Part shown: positions 37,433 through 45,808 of the stretch, piece after piece
Layout of the letters: the number at the start of each line of letters is the position of its first letter
Position numbering within the stretch: position 1 is the stretch's first letter
Notes under the pieces: model-generated
Told to the model about the DNA's origin: nothing
Seen by the model: the letters and a program-made list of their open reading frames with translations, nothing else
The model's database searches: none
NCBI RefSeq assembly: GCF_014204325.1
Contig: NZ_JACHKT010000009.1
Coordinates: 1-64,000, forward strand
Origin: Arcicella rosea
GTDB lineage: Bacteria > Bacteroidota > Bacteroidia > Cytophagales > Spirosomataceae
DNA length: 64,000 nucleotides
Direction of reading: 5' to 3'
Translations under genes and position numbers: made by a program

Positions 37433-37520
37433 CCTCACCCCCAACCCCTCTCCTGTTGAGAGGGGAGCTTTGGGAACTAAAAAAGCCCCCTCTTTGCAGG
37501 AGAGGGGGTTGGGGGTGAGG
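37433..37520. repeat. Long GC-rich inverted repeat (CCTCACC-CCCAACC-CCTCTCC type)
   Basis: The left arm is CCTCACCCCCAACCCCTCTC-CT (37433-37454); the right arm (37498-37520) is its reverse complement with one extra base. An inner stem GAGAGGGG-AGCTT / AAGCCCCCTCT extends the hairpin. Each arm reads as consecutive 7-bp words. It is much richer in G and C than its surroundings and may also act as a terminator for the kinase gene. Similar words are widespread in bacterial genomes. Confidence 0.85.
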
Positions 37521-37580
37521 TTTCGTAGTAAAGAAGATTTGACTATACTTTCATTTTCAATAGCCATTAAAAACTGATTA

Positions 37581-37806
37581 CGGATGCTCTAATACTAAAT
37601 GCGTAAGCCTATATTCTAAATGCGGATGCTCTAATACTAAATGCGTAAGCCTATATTCTAAATGCGGATGCTCTAACACTAAATGCGTAAGCCTATATTC
37701 TAAATGCGGATGCTCTAATACTAAATGCGTAAGCCTATATTCTAAATGCGGATGCTCTAATACTAAATGCGTAAGCCTATATTCTAAATGCGAATGCTCT
37801 AATACT
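37581..37806. repeat. Tandem array 2: 42-bp period of two alternating 21-bp half-units
   Basis: Units begin at 37581, 37623, 37665, 37707, 37749 and 37791 (last one partial), exactly 42 bp apart and almost identical. Each contains two 21-bp halves, one beginning CGGATGCTCTAATACT and the other CGTAAGCCTATATTCT, both ending CTAAATG and matching at 14 of 21 positions. The array ends 4 bp before the stop codon of the minus-strand gene at 37811, that is directly at its 3' end. Confidence 0.95.
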
Positions 37807-37810
37807 CATT

Positions 37811-38554
37811 TTACAGCTTGGCATATTTAAAGAGGATACCCTTCACCATCCCATACTCCATGCTACTAGCACCGAAAACCGCTTTGATATAATTTTTCAC
37901 GTCCAAAGCCGTATCTACCAAGCCTGTTTCTGGGGAGTATAAACACTTATTTCTAGCTGCTCGGCTAATCGTCCAAGCCGTATTGGCGACCATCACATTG
38001 CTGTTGGCATTTTGTAAATCCGTTAAATAAGCTTGCAAAGTACTTACTTTCAAGGCATCTTCATTAGGATTATATACTGCATGCGAGCGAATCAATTCTA
38101 TCAACGTATAAAAATGCTCGACCATATACTCATAACTCTGTTGCGAACTAGAAATGCTTTTAGGTTGAGGTGTTTCTCCTTCAACAGCAATACTTGCACT
38201 CTTCTCACTAGACGAAGCCCTTTTCCCTTGAATCTTTCGATTAATGGTTTTAACCTCCGCCACGGCACTAGCTGGCACACCCGAAACAGAAAAAGCGTTG
38301 AGAATTTTAGTAGCCAAAGGCTTGAGCTGTGCAAATAAATCACGACGAGTATCAGTGGCTTGGATATACACCGTTTCGTTAGTGATACTTTGCTGTAATA
38401 AAGTGCTTGCGGTATTGAGTTGACTTTGCAGATTGGGGACTTTCAGGGCATCTTTTGTAGGATTGTAGCCAGCACCAAAGCCAAGGCAAAAATTAATCAG
38501 GTTTTTGAAATTAGCAATGTTCGTAGCATTACCAGAATCTTGTGAGGTGTTCAT
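37811..38554 (-). CDS. Hypothetical protein with internal duplication
   Basis: 247 residues, no signal peptide, no recognised family. Two halves are alike: residues 30-45 read YNPTKDALKVPNLQSQ and residues 161-176 read YNPNEDALKVSTLQAY, each preceded by a helix (FKNLINFCLGFGAG; YTLIELIRSHAV) and followed by a helical stretch. A Ser/Glu/Pro-rich linker (about 112-140) joins them. This looks like a tandem duplication of a helical domain. Its 3' end abuts the 21-bp repeat array. Cysteine content is low and there is no catalytic signature. Confidence 0.75.
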   Translation of the reverse strand: MNTSQDSGNATNIANFKNLINFCLGFGAGYNPTKDALKVPNLQSQLNTASTLLQQSITNETVYIQATDTRRDLFAQLKPLATKILNAFSVSGVPASAVAEVKTINRKIQGKRASSSEKSASIAVEGETPQPKSISSSQQSYEYMVEHFYTLIELIRSHAVYNPNEDALKVSTLQAYLTDLQNANSNVMVANTAWTISRAARNKCLYSPETGLVDTALDVKNYIKAVFGASSMEYGMVKGILFKYAKL

Positions 38555-38778
38555 GATATATATTGTTTAAGTTAAAAAATACAACCTATAGAAATTGCAT
38601 TTAACCGCCCCAAGGCAAAAGCGATTAATAAGTAATTGAACGTATTGAGTGGTAGGCTAAAGCATTATACAATAGGTACTTGTAATATGCTTATACTTTA
38701 AAATTAATGAATTGATTTTAGAAAATGGTGGAGTGGAAGGAAAAATATTTTGTAAAAATTAAAAATAATTTGTGTTCC

Positions 38779-38901
38779 AATCCTGAAAGGATTAAACATG
38801 AATAGCCAAAAGTAAAATGAGGAAGATATATGACTCTGAATGGGGTAGAACATCAGTGTTGCTATGTTACCTTTTCTATAAATGTATCATTCCTTCGGAA
38901 T
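38779..38901. repeat. Probable dispersed intergenic element with two small hairpins
   Basis: The gap 38555-38936 contains AATCCT-GAA-AGGATT followed by AAACATGAATAGCC at one end and ATTCC-TTC-GGAAT near the other, separated by about 95 bp including GGGGTAGAACATCAGTGTT. The layout resembles a class of short non-coding repeats I associate with Bacteroidota intergenic regions (recollection, not checked). No gene is visible in this gap. Confidence 0.45.
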
Positions 38902-38936
38902 TGTGATTTTTATTGCATTTTATGAGCAATGAGACA

Positions 38937-39350
38937 TTAAATTTCAGAAAGTACTTCTTTAAATTCTAAAGTTTTGATTCTTGTAATGGAGGGAAAAGGT
39001 ATTTTCTTTAAGATGTTAAAATGTTTATCTTCAGAAACAAGATAATGTGCATTAGCAGCTACGGCACAATCAAAAAACTTATTATCATCAGGGTCCTGTT
39101 CAATCGCATTCCATTCATAATAACGTATAATTTGAACAACATTCTTGCCCATCATTATTTGATTTAAGGTGTTTTCAGCATCTTCCACAGAAAAGTATCG
39201 TTCGATAATTTCTGCATATTCATCTAAAATATCACTGGTAACGCATAATTCATATTTCCCTTGTACAAAAGCCTGCCAAACCCAGTGATAAGGAGATTTT
39301 TGAGAAATACTTGCTACTAACACATTGGTATCTAAAACAATTCTGAGCAT
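38937..39350 (-). CDS. PIN domain toxin of a type II toxin-antitoxin pair
   Basis: 137 residues, a complete PIN domain. The acidic active-site residues are D7 (VLDTNVLVASI), E44 (ILDEYAEII), one of D86/D88/D89 (EQDPDDNKFFDCAV) and D94. PIN toxins are Mg-dependent ribonucleases. The small gene just upstream ends 1 bp before this start, as in most antitoxin-toxin operons. Confidence 0.9.
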   Translation of the reverse strand: MLRIVLDTNVLVASISQKSPYHWVWQAFVQGKYELCVTSDILDEYAEIIERYFSVEDAENTLNQIMMGKNVVQIIRYYEWNAIEQDPDDNKFFDCAVAANAHYLVSEDKHFNILKKIPFPSITRIKTLEFKEVLSEI

Positions 39351-39351
39351 A

Positions 39352-39576
39352 TTAACTTGCTTTACGGTTGTGTCCCTTCAACATATTCTCAAAATCTTTA
39401 TCAGTAAGTCCTTTTTCGGCAACGGTTTGGTCTAAATGTTTTTGCATCTTTCGATGATTAAAATCAACCAATAATTGTTTTAATTCATCTAAATCTTGCT
39501 CATTGTATTGTTCTTTTACTACTTGTAAAACCAATAACTGAGCTTGGGTCAAGGGAGTTTTTAAAGAATTTCTCAT
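39352..39576 (-). CDS. Probable antitoxin of the PIN toxin
   Basis: 74 residues from the ATG at 39576 (MRNSLKTPLTQAQLLVLQVV); an upstream ATG at 39621 would give 89 residues. The sequence is helical and charged (EQYNEQDLDELKQLLVDFNH, then LTDKDFENMLKGH), in keeping with the antitoxin partner of PIN proteins, although no clear DNA-binding motif is seen. It precedes the toxin with a 1-bp gap. A 38-bp perfect palindrome upstream (39653-39690) could be its operator. Confidence 0.7.
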   Translation of the reverse strand: MRNSLKTPLTQAQLLVLQVVKEQYNEQDLDELKQLLVDFNHRKMQKHLDQTVAEKGLTDKDFENMLKGHNRKAS

Positions 39577-39652
39577 TGCATATTCATTTTTACAAATATA
39601 ACGAATTTGGAATGTTTTCATATCTCTGGAATTACCAATCTCCCAATTATGA

Positions 39653-39690
39653 TTAGTTTTGAAAACTTTTTAAAAAGTTTTCAAAACTAA
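39653..39690. promoter_or_regulatory. 38-bp perfect palindrome upstream of the toxin-antitoxin operon
   Basis: TTAGTTTTGAAAACTTTTT is followed directly by its reverse complement, with no spacer. It lies 77 bp upstream of the preferred antitoxin start and about 100 bp before the divergent amidohydrolase gene. It may be an operator for the antitoxin; a structural repeat or terminator is also possible. Confidence 0.55.
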
Positions 39691-39748
39691 AATCATCATC
39701 CAAAGGCTTCCTATTAAAAACCCTCACAAAAGTAATATCCTAAAGAAT

Positions 39749-39767
39749 AATCACTATTTTAGTGATT
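39749..39767. promoter_or_regulatory. Inverted repeat upstream of the amidohydrolase-propeller gene
   Basis: AATCACTA-TTT-TAGTGATT lies 26 bp before the start codon. It may be an operator, or a short member of the AGTGATTAGT-type repeats found at 53718-53808. Confidence 0.4.
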
Positions 39768-39792
39768 CCATTCATCAAATAAAACCATAAAA

Positions 39793-42700
39793 ATGAAAAT
39801 CACTTTTCCTCAAACTAATCCTAAAAATCTATTGATGGGCTTGTTTGTTGGCACTTTTGCAATTGTCAGCATGGCAAATTCCTTCAAGCATTCTGTGTCA
39901 AGGCATCTATTTTCGGGCGATTCCCTTAAAAAAGATACAACGAAATTTGTTCGTTACAAAGATTTACCGCTCAAGGCTACTCGTAAGTTCAAACTCAATA
40001 CCGACGAAGGTACTTGGCTTTCATTAGATGTGAGTCCTGATGCTAAAAACATCGTTTTTGATTTGATGGGCGATTTATACAGTATTCCTTTTACTGGAGG
40101 AAAAGCGACCAATATCACCAAAGGTTTGGCTTATGATACGCATCCACGTTATAGTCCAGACGGAAAAAAGTTAATTTTTATTTCAGACCGTAGCGGTTCT
40201 GATAATGTTTGGATGATTGATTTCGAGAAAAAAGACACCATCCAAGTAACGAAAGACCGTGACCAAAACTATGAAGCTGCCGAATGGACTCCCGACGGCA
40301 ATTATATCATTTTCGCCAAAGGTCGCATGAATGTACAAATGTGGATGGTGCACAAAGATGGTGGCGGAGGCGTTCAATTAATTGACCAACCTGCTACGTT
40401 AAAAACCATCGACCCAGCCGTTAGTCCTGATGGAAGATACATCTACTTCTCGCAGCGTTCGGGTGCATGGAATTATAATGCCATGATGCCACAATACCAA
40501 ATTGGCGTTTACGACCGTGACAATGCCAAACGCACTACCATTACTTCAAGATACGGTTCGGCATTTTCGCCTACTTTGTCGGGCGATGGCAAATGGTTGG
40601 TGTATGGTTCTCGCTTTGAAGAAAAAACAGGTTTGGTATTAAGAAATCTGGAAAGTGGCGATGAAAAATGGTTGGCTTACCCAGTACAAAGAGACGAACA
40701 GGAGTCAATCGCAACGATGGGCGTTTTGCCTTCAATGTCTTTTACGCCTGATAATCAAGCGTTGATTGCTTCTTATGGTGGAAAGATTTATAAAATTGCT
40801 ATCAATGGCGGAAGCCCTGTACAGATTCCATTTAGTGTTGATATGGATTTGGAAATGGGCCCAAGATTAGAATTTAAGTACCCAATTTCAGATACTACTC
40901 AAACTTTAATTTCACAAATTCGTGATGCCGTTCCTTCGCCAAATGGCAAGCAATTAGCTTTCACTTCTTTGAACCGTTTGTATGTAACAGATTATCCGAA
41001 CGGAACGCCACGCAGAATTACGAATCATGAATTTACCGAAGCAAATCCTATTTGGTCGAACGATGGAACGCAAATCGCTTTTATCACTTGGACAGCCGAG
41101 GGCGGTCATCTCTATAAAGTAAATACCAACGGAACGCCAAACGTACAGAAACTTACGTCAGTGCCAGCTTTGTATTCGCAACCAGTCTTTACACAGAAGG
41201 ACGATAAAATCGTTTTCATTCGTAGCAAAATGCGTACTTTCAAAGAATCCGTTGGTCCAGTTGCCAATAGTTCAGAAGATGAAATTTGTTGGATTGATGC
41301 CAAAGGCGGAGCAATCACTGTCATCGACAAAGCACAAGGCAGAAGTACGCCTCACTTCGTGAAAAATTCTGATAGAATCTATTTAAGCGGTGGCGATGGT
41401 TCTTTGCAGTCGATTAAATGGGATGGAACAGATGAAAAAGTTCATGCAAAAATTACGGGAATCACCACTTATGGCATGAGTATCGAAGGTGAAGATTATG
41501 TGCATAATTGTATGTTGGGAGAAAAAATGGCGGAGGCAATGGAAGTAAACAGAGCGTCAAATGCGTCACAAGTATTGATGTCGCCCGATGGAGATAAAGC
41601 TTTGGCACAAGTCAATAATGATATTTATGTAATGACGATTCCTAAAACAGGGAAAACCGTTAATATTTCTGTGTCAGACCCAAGTTCAGCACAGTTTCCT
41701 GCACAGAAATTAACAGAAATAGGAGGAGAGTTTCCAGCTTGGTCGAGCGATGCGAAGAAAATACATTGGTCATTAGGTCGCTTTCATTTTGTGTATGATT
41801 TAGATAAATCAAAAGCTTTTGAAGACAGTGTAAAAACCGCTAAAAAAGCACAAGAAAAAGTAAAGGCAGATTCTTTGAATAAAGTAAAAACTGATACTTT
41901 GAAAATTAAAGTAGCGATAAAAGCCAATGCAGATTCAGCCACGAAAAAAGTAGCAGTTAAAAAAGCTGAAACTACTTACAAGCCAGAAGAAACCGAGATT
42001 AAACTATACTTCACCAAAGATATTCCGACAGGAAATGTATTGTTGAAAGGCGGAAGAATCATCACGATGAATGGCAATGAAGTGATAGAAAACGGAGATA
42101 TTTTGATAGAAAATAACCGAATAAAAGCGGTAGGGAAAAGTGGAAGTCTGAAAGGCGTTGGCAATGCCAAAGTAATCGACGTAAAAGGTAAAACCATCAC
42201 ACCGGGTTTTGTAGATACGCATTCGCACATGTGGCCACAATGGGGCATTCAGAAAAACCAAGTATGGATTTATGCCACCAATTTAGCTTATGGCGTAACG
42301 ACCACTCGTGACCCACAAACAGCCACTACCGACGTACTTACTTACAGCGATATGGTGGATGCAGGCAAAATGGCTGGGCCAAGAATCTATTCAACGGGGC
42401 CGGGTGTTGGTTTCTGGTCTTACAATATCAAAGATTCAACAGGGGCAATTAATGCTTTGAAGCAATACAGCAAATATTACAATACTAAGTACATCAAAAT
42501 GTATTTGACGGGCAATAGACAAACTCGCCAATGGATTATCAAAGCGGCAAAAGACCAAAAACTAATGCCAACTACCGAAGGCGGTTTGAACTACAAATTG
42601 AACATGACCAATATGTTAGATGGCTATCCCGGACACGAACACGCTATTCCCGTTTATCCATTGTACAACGATGTAGTGAAGTCAATCGCTTACTCTAAAA

Positions 42701-43287
42701 TGGCAGTAACGCCTACTTTCTTGGTAGCTTATGGTGGGCCTTTTGCTGAGATTTTCTACTTTGAAACAGAGAATCCCTATCATGACAAAAAGATGCAATA
42801 CTTTATGCCTTATGAAGAATTAGCCGCAAAAACTCGTAGAGTAACAGGTTGGTTCTTGCCAGAAGAACACGTTTTCCAGAAACACGCCAAGTCGATGAAA
42901 TCAATGGTAGAAAATGGTTCATTGGCAGGAATTGGTAGTCACGGAGAATTTCAAGGCTTGGGTTATCATTGGGAATTATGGTCGATGCAAAGCGGAGGCA
43001 TGAAAAACCTTGATGCCTTAAAAGTATCAACCATTCTTGGAGCAACCGCTTTAGGTTTAGATAAAGATTTGGGAAGTATCGAAAAAGGAAAATTAGCTGA
43101 TTTATTAATCATGGATAAAAATCCTTTAGAGAATATTCGTAATTCAAATACCTTAAAAATGGTGATGAAAAACGGCAGAATTTATGATGCGAATACCTTA
43201 AACGAAGTATATCCAAGCCAAAACAAACTGATTAGAAGCGAATGGGAATTTGAAAAACCTGCTGAGAATACGGGAGTTAAGGAGTAG
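39793..43287 (+). CDS. Periplasmic amidohydrolase fused to a TolB-like beta-propeller
   Basis: 1164 residues with an N-terminal signal/anchor (about 12-32). The first about 680 residues are WD40-like/PD40 propeller repeats (HPRYSPDGKKLIFISDRSGS, YEAAEWTPDGNYIIFAKGRM, AVSPDGRYIYFSQRSG). A Lys/Ala-rich linker (about 690-740) leads into an amidohydrolase domain (VLLKGGRIITMNGNEVIENG), with the HxH metal motif in DTHSHMWPQWG and C-terminal LGSIEKGKLADLLIMDKNPL. Such fusions are common in Bacteroidota; the substrate is unknown. The gene ends before a strong hairpin at 43325. Confidence 0.92.
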   Translation: MKITFPQTNPKNLLMGLFVGTFAIVSMANSFKHSVSRHLFSGDSLKKDTTKFVRYKDLPLKATRKFKLNTDEGTWLSLDVSPDAKNIVFDLMGDLYSIPFTGGKATNITKGLAYDTHPRYSPDGKKLIFISDRSGSDNVWMIDFEKKDTIQVTKDRDQNYEAAEWTPDGNYIIFAKGRMNVQMWMVHKDGGGGVQLIDQPATLKTIDPAVSPDGRYIYFSQRSGAWNYNAMMPQYQIGVYDRDNAKRTTITSRYGSAFSPTLSGDGKWLVYGSRFEEKTGLVLRNLESGDEKWLAYPVQRDEQESIATMGVLPSMSFTPDNQALIASYGGKIYKIAINGGSPVQIPFSVDMDLEMGPRLEFKYPISDTTQTLISQIRDAVPSPNGKQLAFTSLNRLYVTDYPNGTPRRITNHEFTEANPIWSNDGTQIAFITWTAEGGHLYKVNTNGTPNVQKLTSVPALYSQPVFTQKDDKIVFIRSKMRTFKESVGPVANSSEDEICWIDAKGGAITVIDKAQGRSTPHFVKNSDRIYLSGGDGSLQSIKWDGTDEKVHAKITGITTYGMSIEGEDYVHNCMLGEKMAEAMEVNRASNASQVLMSPDGDKALAQVNNDIYVMTIPKTGKTVNISVSDPSSAQFPAQKLTEIGGEFPAWSSDAKKIHWSLGRFHFVYDLDKSKAFEDSVKTAKKAQEKVKADSLNKVKTDTLKIKVAIKANADSATKKVAVKKAETTYKPEETEIKLYFTKDIPTGNVLLKGGRIITMNGNEVIENGDILIENNRIKAVGKSGSLKGVGNAKVIDVKGKTITPGFVDTHSHMWPQWGIQKNQVWIYATNLAYGVTTTRDPQTATTDVLTYSDMVDAGKMAGPRIYSTGPGVGFWSYNIKDSTGAINALKQYSKYYNTKYIKMYLTGNRQTRQWIIKAAKDQKLMPTTEGGLNYKLNMTNMLDGYPGHEHAIPVYPLYNDVVKSIAYSKMAVTPTFLVAYGGPFAEIFYFETENPYHDKKMQYFMPYEELAAKTRRVTGWFLPEEHVFQKHAKSMKSMVENGSLAGIGSHGEFQGLGYHWELWSMQSGGMKNLDALKVSTILGATALGLDKDLGSIEKGKLADLLIMDKNPLENIRNSNTLKMVMKNGRIYDANTLNEVYPSQNKLIRSEWEFEKPAENTGVKE

Positions 43288-43324
43288 TAAATTAATAATT
43301 TTTCTCAATCCATGAGTTTTCCTT

Positions 43325-43385
43325 CCGTGTTCTGTGGCACACAGAACACTTGCATTACTTGTGTTCTGTGTGCCACAGACCACGG
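43325..43385. repeat. 25-bp-stem hairpin element
   Basis: The left arm 43325-43349 (starts CCGTGTTCTGTGGCACACAG) and the right arm 43361-43385 are complementary at 24 of 25 positions, with an 11-nt loop TTGCATTACTT. The arms are themselves partly palindromic (CTGTGGCACACAG). It follows the amidohydrolase gene without a clear T-tract, so it is probably a repeat element, possibly also acting as a terminator. Confidence 0.8.
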
Positions 43386-43431
43386 GGGAAGTAAAAATAT
43401 TTGTGATAACTTATAAGAACAATGCAATATA

Positions 43432-43752
43432 ATGAATAAATGGAAAACTGCTTTTTGGGTTTGTTTGACAACTTTAATAATTATTTTAATAGTTGGATTT
43501 TACACGATTCTTGATCAATCTGCAAGTTTGACATATATGCGTGATGGCTATAAGGATACTGAAAACGACCTTGACAACTTGACAAAACTTATTAATGAAA
43601 CAGACCTTACGAAAGCACAAATCAAAGAATCTTTAAAAAGACATGAACACTTTGGGAATATGAACTTTCAAAGTGATACGATTTCCCTTTACAGAGTAAA
43701 CTTGATTTTCAATAATAATAATAAACTTAGTAGAATAGCAAAACAGTGGTAA
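43432..43752 (+). CDS. Small hypothetical membrane protein
   Basis: 106 residues. One N-terminal membrane helix (FWVCLTTLIIILIVGFYTIL, about 8-27) is followed by a hydrophilic, mostly helical part (YKDTENDLDNLTKLINETDL). No family is recognised. It is followed by a DUF4262 gene 100 bp downstream on the same strand. Confidence 0.65.
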   Translation: MNKWKTAFWVCLTTLIIILIVGFYTILDQSASLTYMRDGYKDTENDLDNLTKLINETDLTKAQIKESLKRHEHFGNMNFQSDTISLYRVNLIFNNNNKLSRIAKQW

Positions 43753-43854
43753 AAAGCCGAGTCCTCACTATTCCAAGCCATTTTTTACTTGAAAAAATAA
43801 ATAAAATACAAATTCTCGTCAAGAGTAAATTGCTCGTGAAAACCGTATAAATTG

Positions 43855-44613
43855 ATGATAACAGACAAAGCACATAATTGTAGAAATGATGAGCTGACAA
43901 AATCTCACATTGAAAATTTCGGCGTTTCGATTATTACGATTCCAGCGACAGACTATTTACCATCTTTTGCTTACACAATCGGACTTTGGCAAAAGCACCA
44001 TCATCCAGAAATAATCTGTTTTGGACTACGAATAGAAACTCTTCATATCGTCCTTAATGATGTTGCAGAATTGGTGAAAAATGCTCAAATAATCAAGATA
44101 GCTAAGGCATATCACAATATTTTTGCCAATAGTAAAGCTGAATTTTTGAAAGTAGATAATAGAAATTTAAGTGATTACTTCGGAATGGCGATTGACTATT
44201 ACAAGTCAAATGATTTCCCTGTCTTACAGTTAGTCTGGACAGACAGGAATAATAAATTTCCTTGGGAAACTGATTTTGAAGAAGAATTTATACACAAACA
44301 ACCCTTACTTGATAGAAATGTCGACTTTAAATTTAGAGAAGCCAAAAATTTAGGAATATTTACAACCCGACATTACTTAGAACTCAATAAGCCTATTCTA
44401 AGTGTGATTCATGAGACAAATGGAGATTGGCAATTTTTAACAGGAGACGAAGTAGTACTCGAAGATATGAGGCTGGTAGCTTTGGAAGAAATTGTCATCA
44501 AAGACAGAACCTTAAATGAAGTATTTGACCTTGAATATGGTCAAGAAGCCACGAGAACCTTTATCGGAGGACATTGGACAAGAAATATGTTAGAGGAAAA
44601 TGATGATGAGTGA
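43855..44613 (+). CDS. DUF4262 protein with C-terminal DUF2185-like segment
   Basis: 252 residues; the ATG at 43855 is preferred to the adjacent TTG at 43852. The N-terminal half matches DUF4262 (FGVSIITIPATDYLPSFAYT, IGLWQKHHHPEIICFGL). The C-terminal part contains SVIHETNGDWQFLTGDE, which resembles the DUF2185 immunity-type domain. Both domains occur in proteins proposed to be immunity factors in polymorphic toxin loci, although no toxin gene is seen nearby. The role is therefore unproven. Confidence 0.8.
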   Translation: MITDKAHNCRNDELTKSHIENFGVSIITIPATDYLPSFAYTIGLWQKHHHPEIICFGLRIETLHIVLNDVAELVKNAQIIKIAKAYHNIFANSKAEFLKVDNRNLSDYFGMAIDYYKSNDFPVLQLVWTDRNNKFPWETDFEEEFIHKQPLLDRNVDFKFREAKNLGIFTTRHYLELNKPILSVIHETNGDWQFLTGDEVVLEDMRLVALEEIVIKDRTLNEVFDLEYGQEATRTFIGGHWTRNMLEENDDE

Positions 44614-44692
44614 AGTGTTGGTTACTTTGCCCGTGTCCTCACGAGCAATTTAGCATTTTATCAAAACTCTAAAACAGTAAAAAACCATAATT

Positions 44693-45781
44693 ATGCCACT
44701 GAACAAAATATTGCTTTTTAGCTTTTTGATAATTGTTACTGCTTGCCACGGACAAGAAAAGAACAGTACGCTCAATGCCTCAACTGCTTCAAAGCCAAGC
44801 CCAAGAGTAATCAAAAACTTTAAATCAGCGGCTTTAGCTCCTGATTTTGACACTACTTTAGTGAGTCAATACATCCGAAGTATTTTTGAGGACTCTAAAG
44901 GAAATTTATGGTTTGGCACTCTTGGCGATGGAGTAGTGAGGTACGACAAAACAACTTTAACCTATTTTTCTAATTCTGATGGTTTTGAAAGCAAGTCTGT
45001 TTTTTCCATTAATGAAGACAAAAAGGGCAATATGTGGTTTGGCACTGACCAAGGAGTATATAAGTATGATTCTAAATTGGCAGTTGGTAAAAGGTTTAGA
45101 AATTATACTCAAAAAGATGGGCTAAATCATATCGACATCAGTCGAAAAAGTATTCTTGTTGATAAATCGGGGACGGTTTGGGTAGGTACACATGGCGGAG
45201 TTTATCAGTATAATCCAATAGCTGATAGTTTGGGTAAGCAATCCTTTTTTTTATTTCCTTTGCTTCCGCCTATCAATGTTGCAGGCATTATGGAAGACAA
45301 GGCTGGAAATATTTGGTTTGCTTCATCTAATAAAGGGGTGTTTCGTTATGATGGCAAAACGATTGTCAATTTCAACGAAAAAGAAGGGTTGGGCGAGAAC
45401 TATGCAGGAGGCATCGCACAAGACCAATCGGGCAATATGTGGTTTACCATGAAAAACGGTATCTGTAAATTTGACGGCAAAACTTTTACCGAATACACGC
45501 CCAAAGATGGTTTAGGCGGTACAGTGTTTTGGGGAATAATCATAGAAGATTCGGGTATTATATGGATTACAGCACGTGGCAGCACTACCAGATTTGACCC
45601 ATCTATTCCATTGCCAAATCCCAAAGCATTCAAGGTATTTACCCCTACCGACGGGATAAATTGTTGTGTACAAAGTATGTTTCAGGATAAATCAGGGAAT
45701 ATGTGGTGGGGTGCAGGAAGCGGACTTTATAGGTTCAACGGCACTCAATTTTATCAAGTAAAGCAGAAAGGCCCTTGGTGA
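44693..45781 (+). CDS. Two-component-regulator propeller lipoprotein
   Basis: 362 residues, lipoprotein signal with acylated cysteine about residue 18 (LIIVTACHGQE). The remainder is a set of Reg_prop repeats, about seven, each with the pattern DKSGNxWFGTxxGVxRYD (for example EDSKGNLWFGTLGDGVVRYD, EDKKGNMWFGTDQGVYKYDS). This corresponds to the sensory propeller of hybrid two-component systems but without kinase or output domains, so it may be an independent ligand-binding surface lipoprotein. A tandem repeat array begins 28 bp after its stop. Confidence 0.9.
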   Translation: MPLNKILLFSFLIIVTACHGQEKNSTLNASTASKPSPRVIKNFKSAALAPDFDTTLVSQYIRSIFEDSKGNLWFGTLGDGVVRYDKTTLTYFSNSDGFESKSVFSINEDKKGNMWFGTDQGVYKYDSKLAVGKRFRNYTQKDGLNHIDISRKSILVDKSGTVWVGTHGGVYQYNPIADSLGKQSFFLFPLLPPINVAGIMEDKAGNIWFASSNKGVFRYDGKTIVNFNEKEGLGENYAGGIAQDQSGNMWFTMKNGICKFDGKTFTEYTPKDGLGGTVFWGIIIEDSGIIWITARGSTTRFDPSIPLPNPKAFKVFTPTDGINCCVQSMFQDKSGNMWWGAGSGLYRFNGTQFYQVKQKGPW

Positions 45782-45808
45782 AATTGATAAAATGAAAGAT
45801 AAAACAGT

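Noticed and set aside
37433-37520. Simple terminator of the PfkB kinase gene
   Set aside because: The hairpin is much longer than a terminator, has word-repeat structure and no T-tract next to the stem; reported as a repeat instead.
37581-37806. CRISPR array
   Set aside because: There are no variable spacers between units; the repeat is head-to-tail tandem with 42-bp period, and no cas genes are present.
42004-42261. Minus-strand frames within the amidohydrolase-propeller gene
   Set aside because: They overlap a conserved catalytic domain on the other strand and have no family-like sequence.
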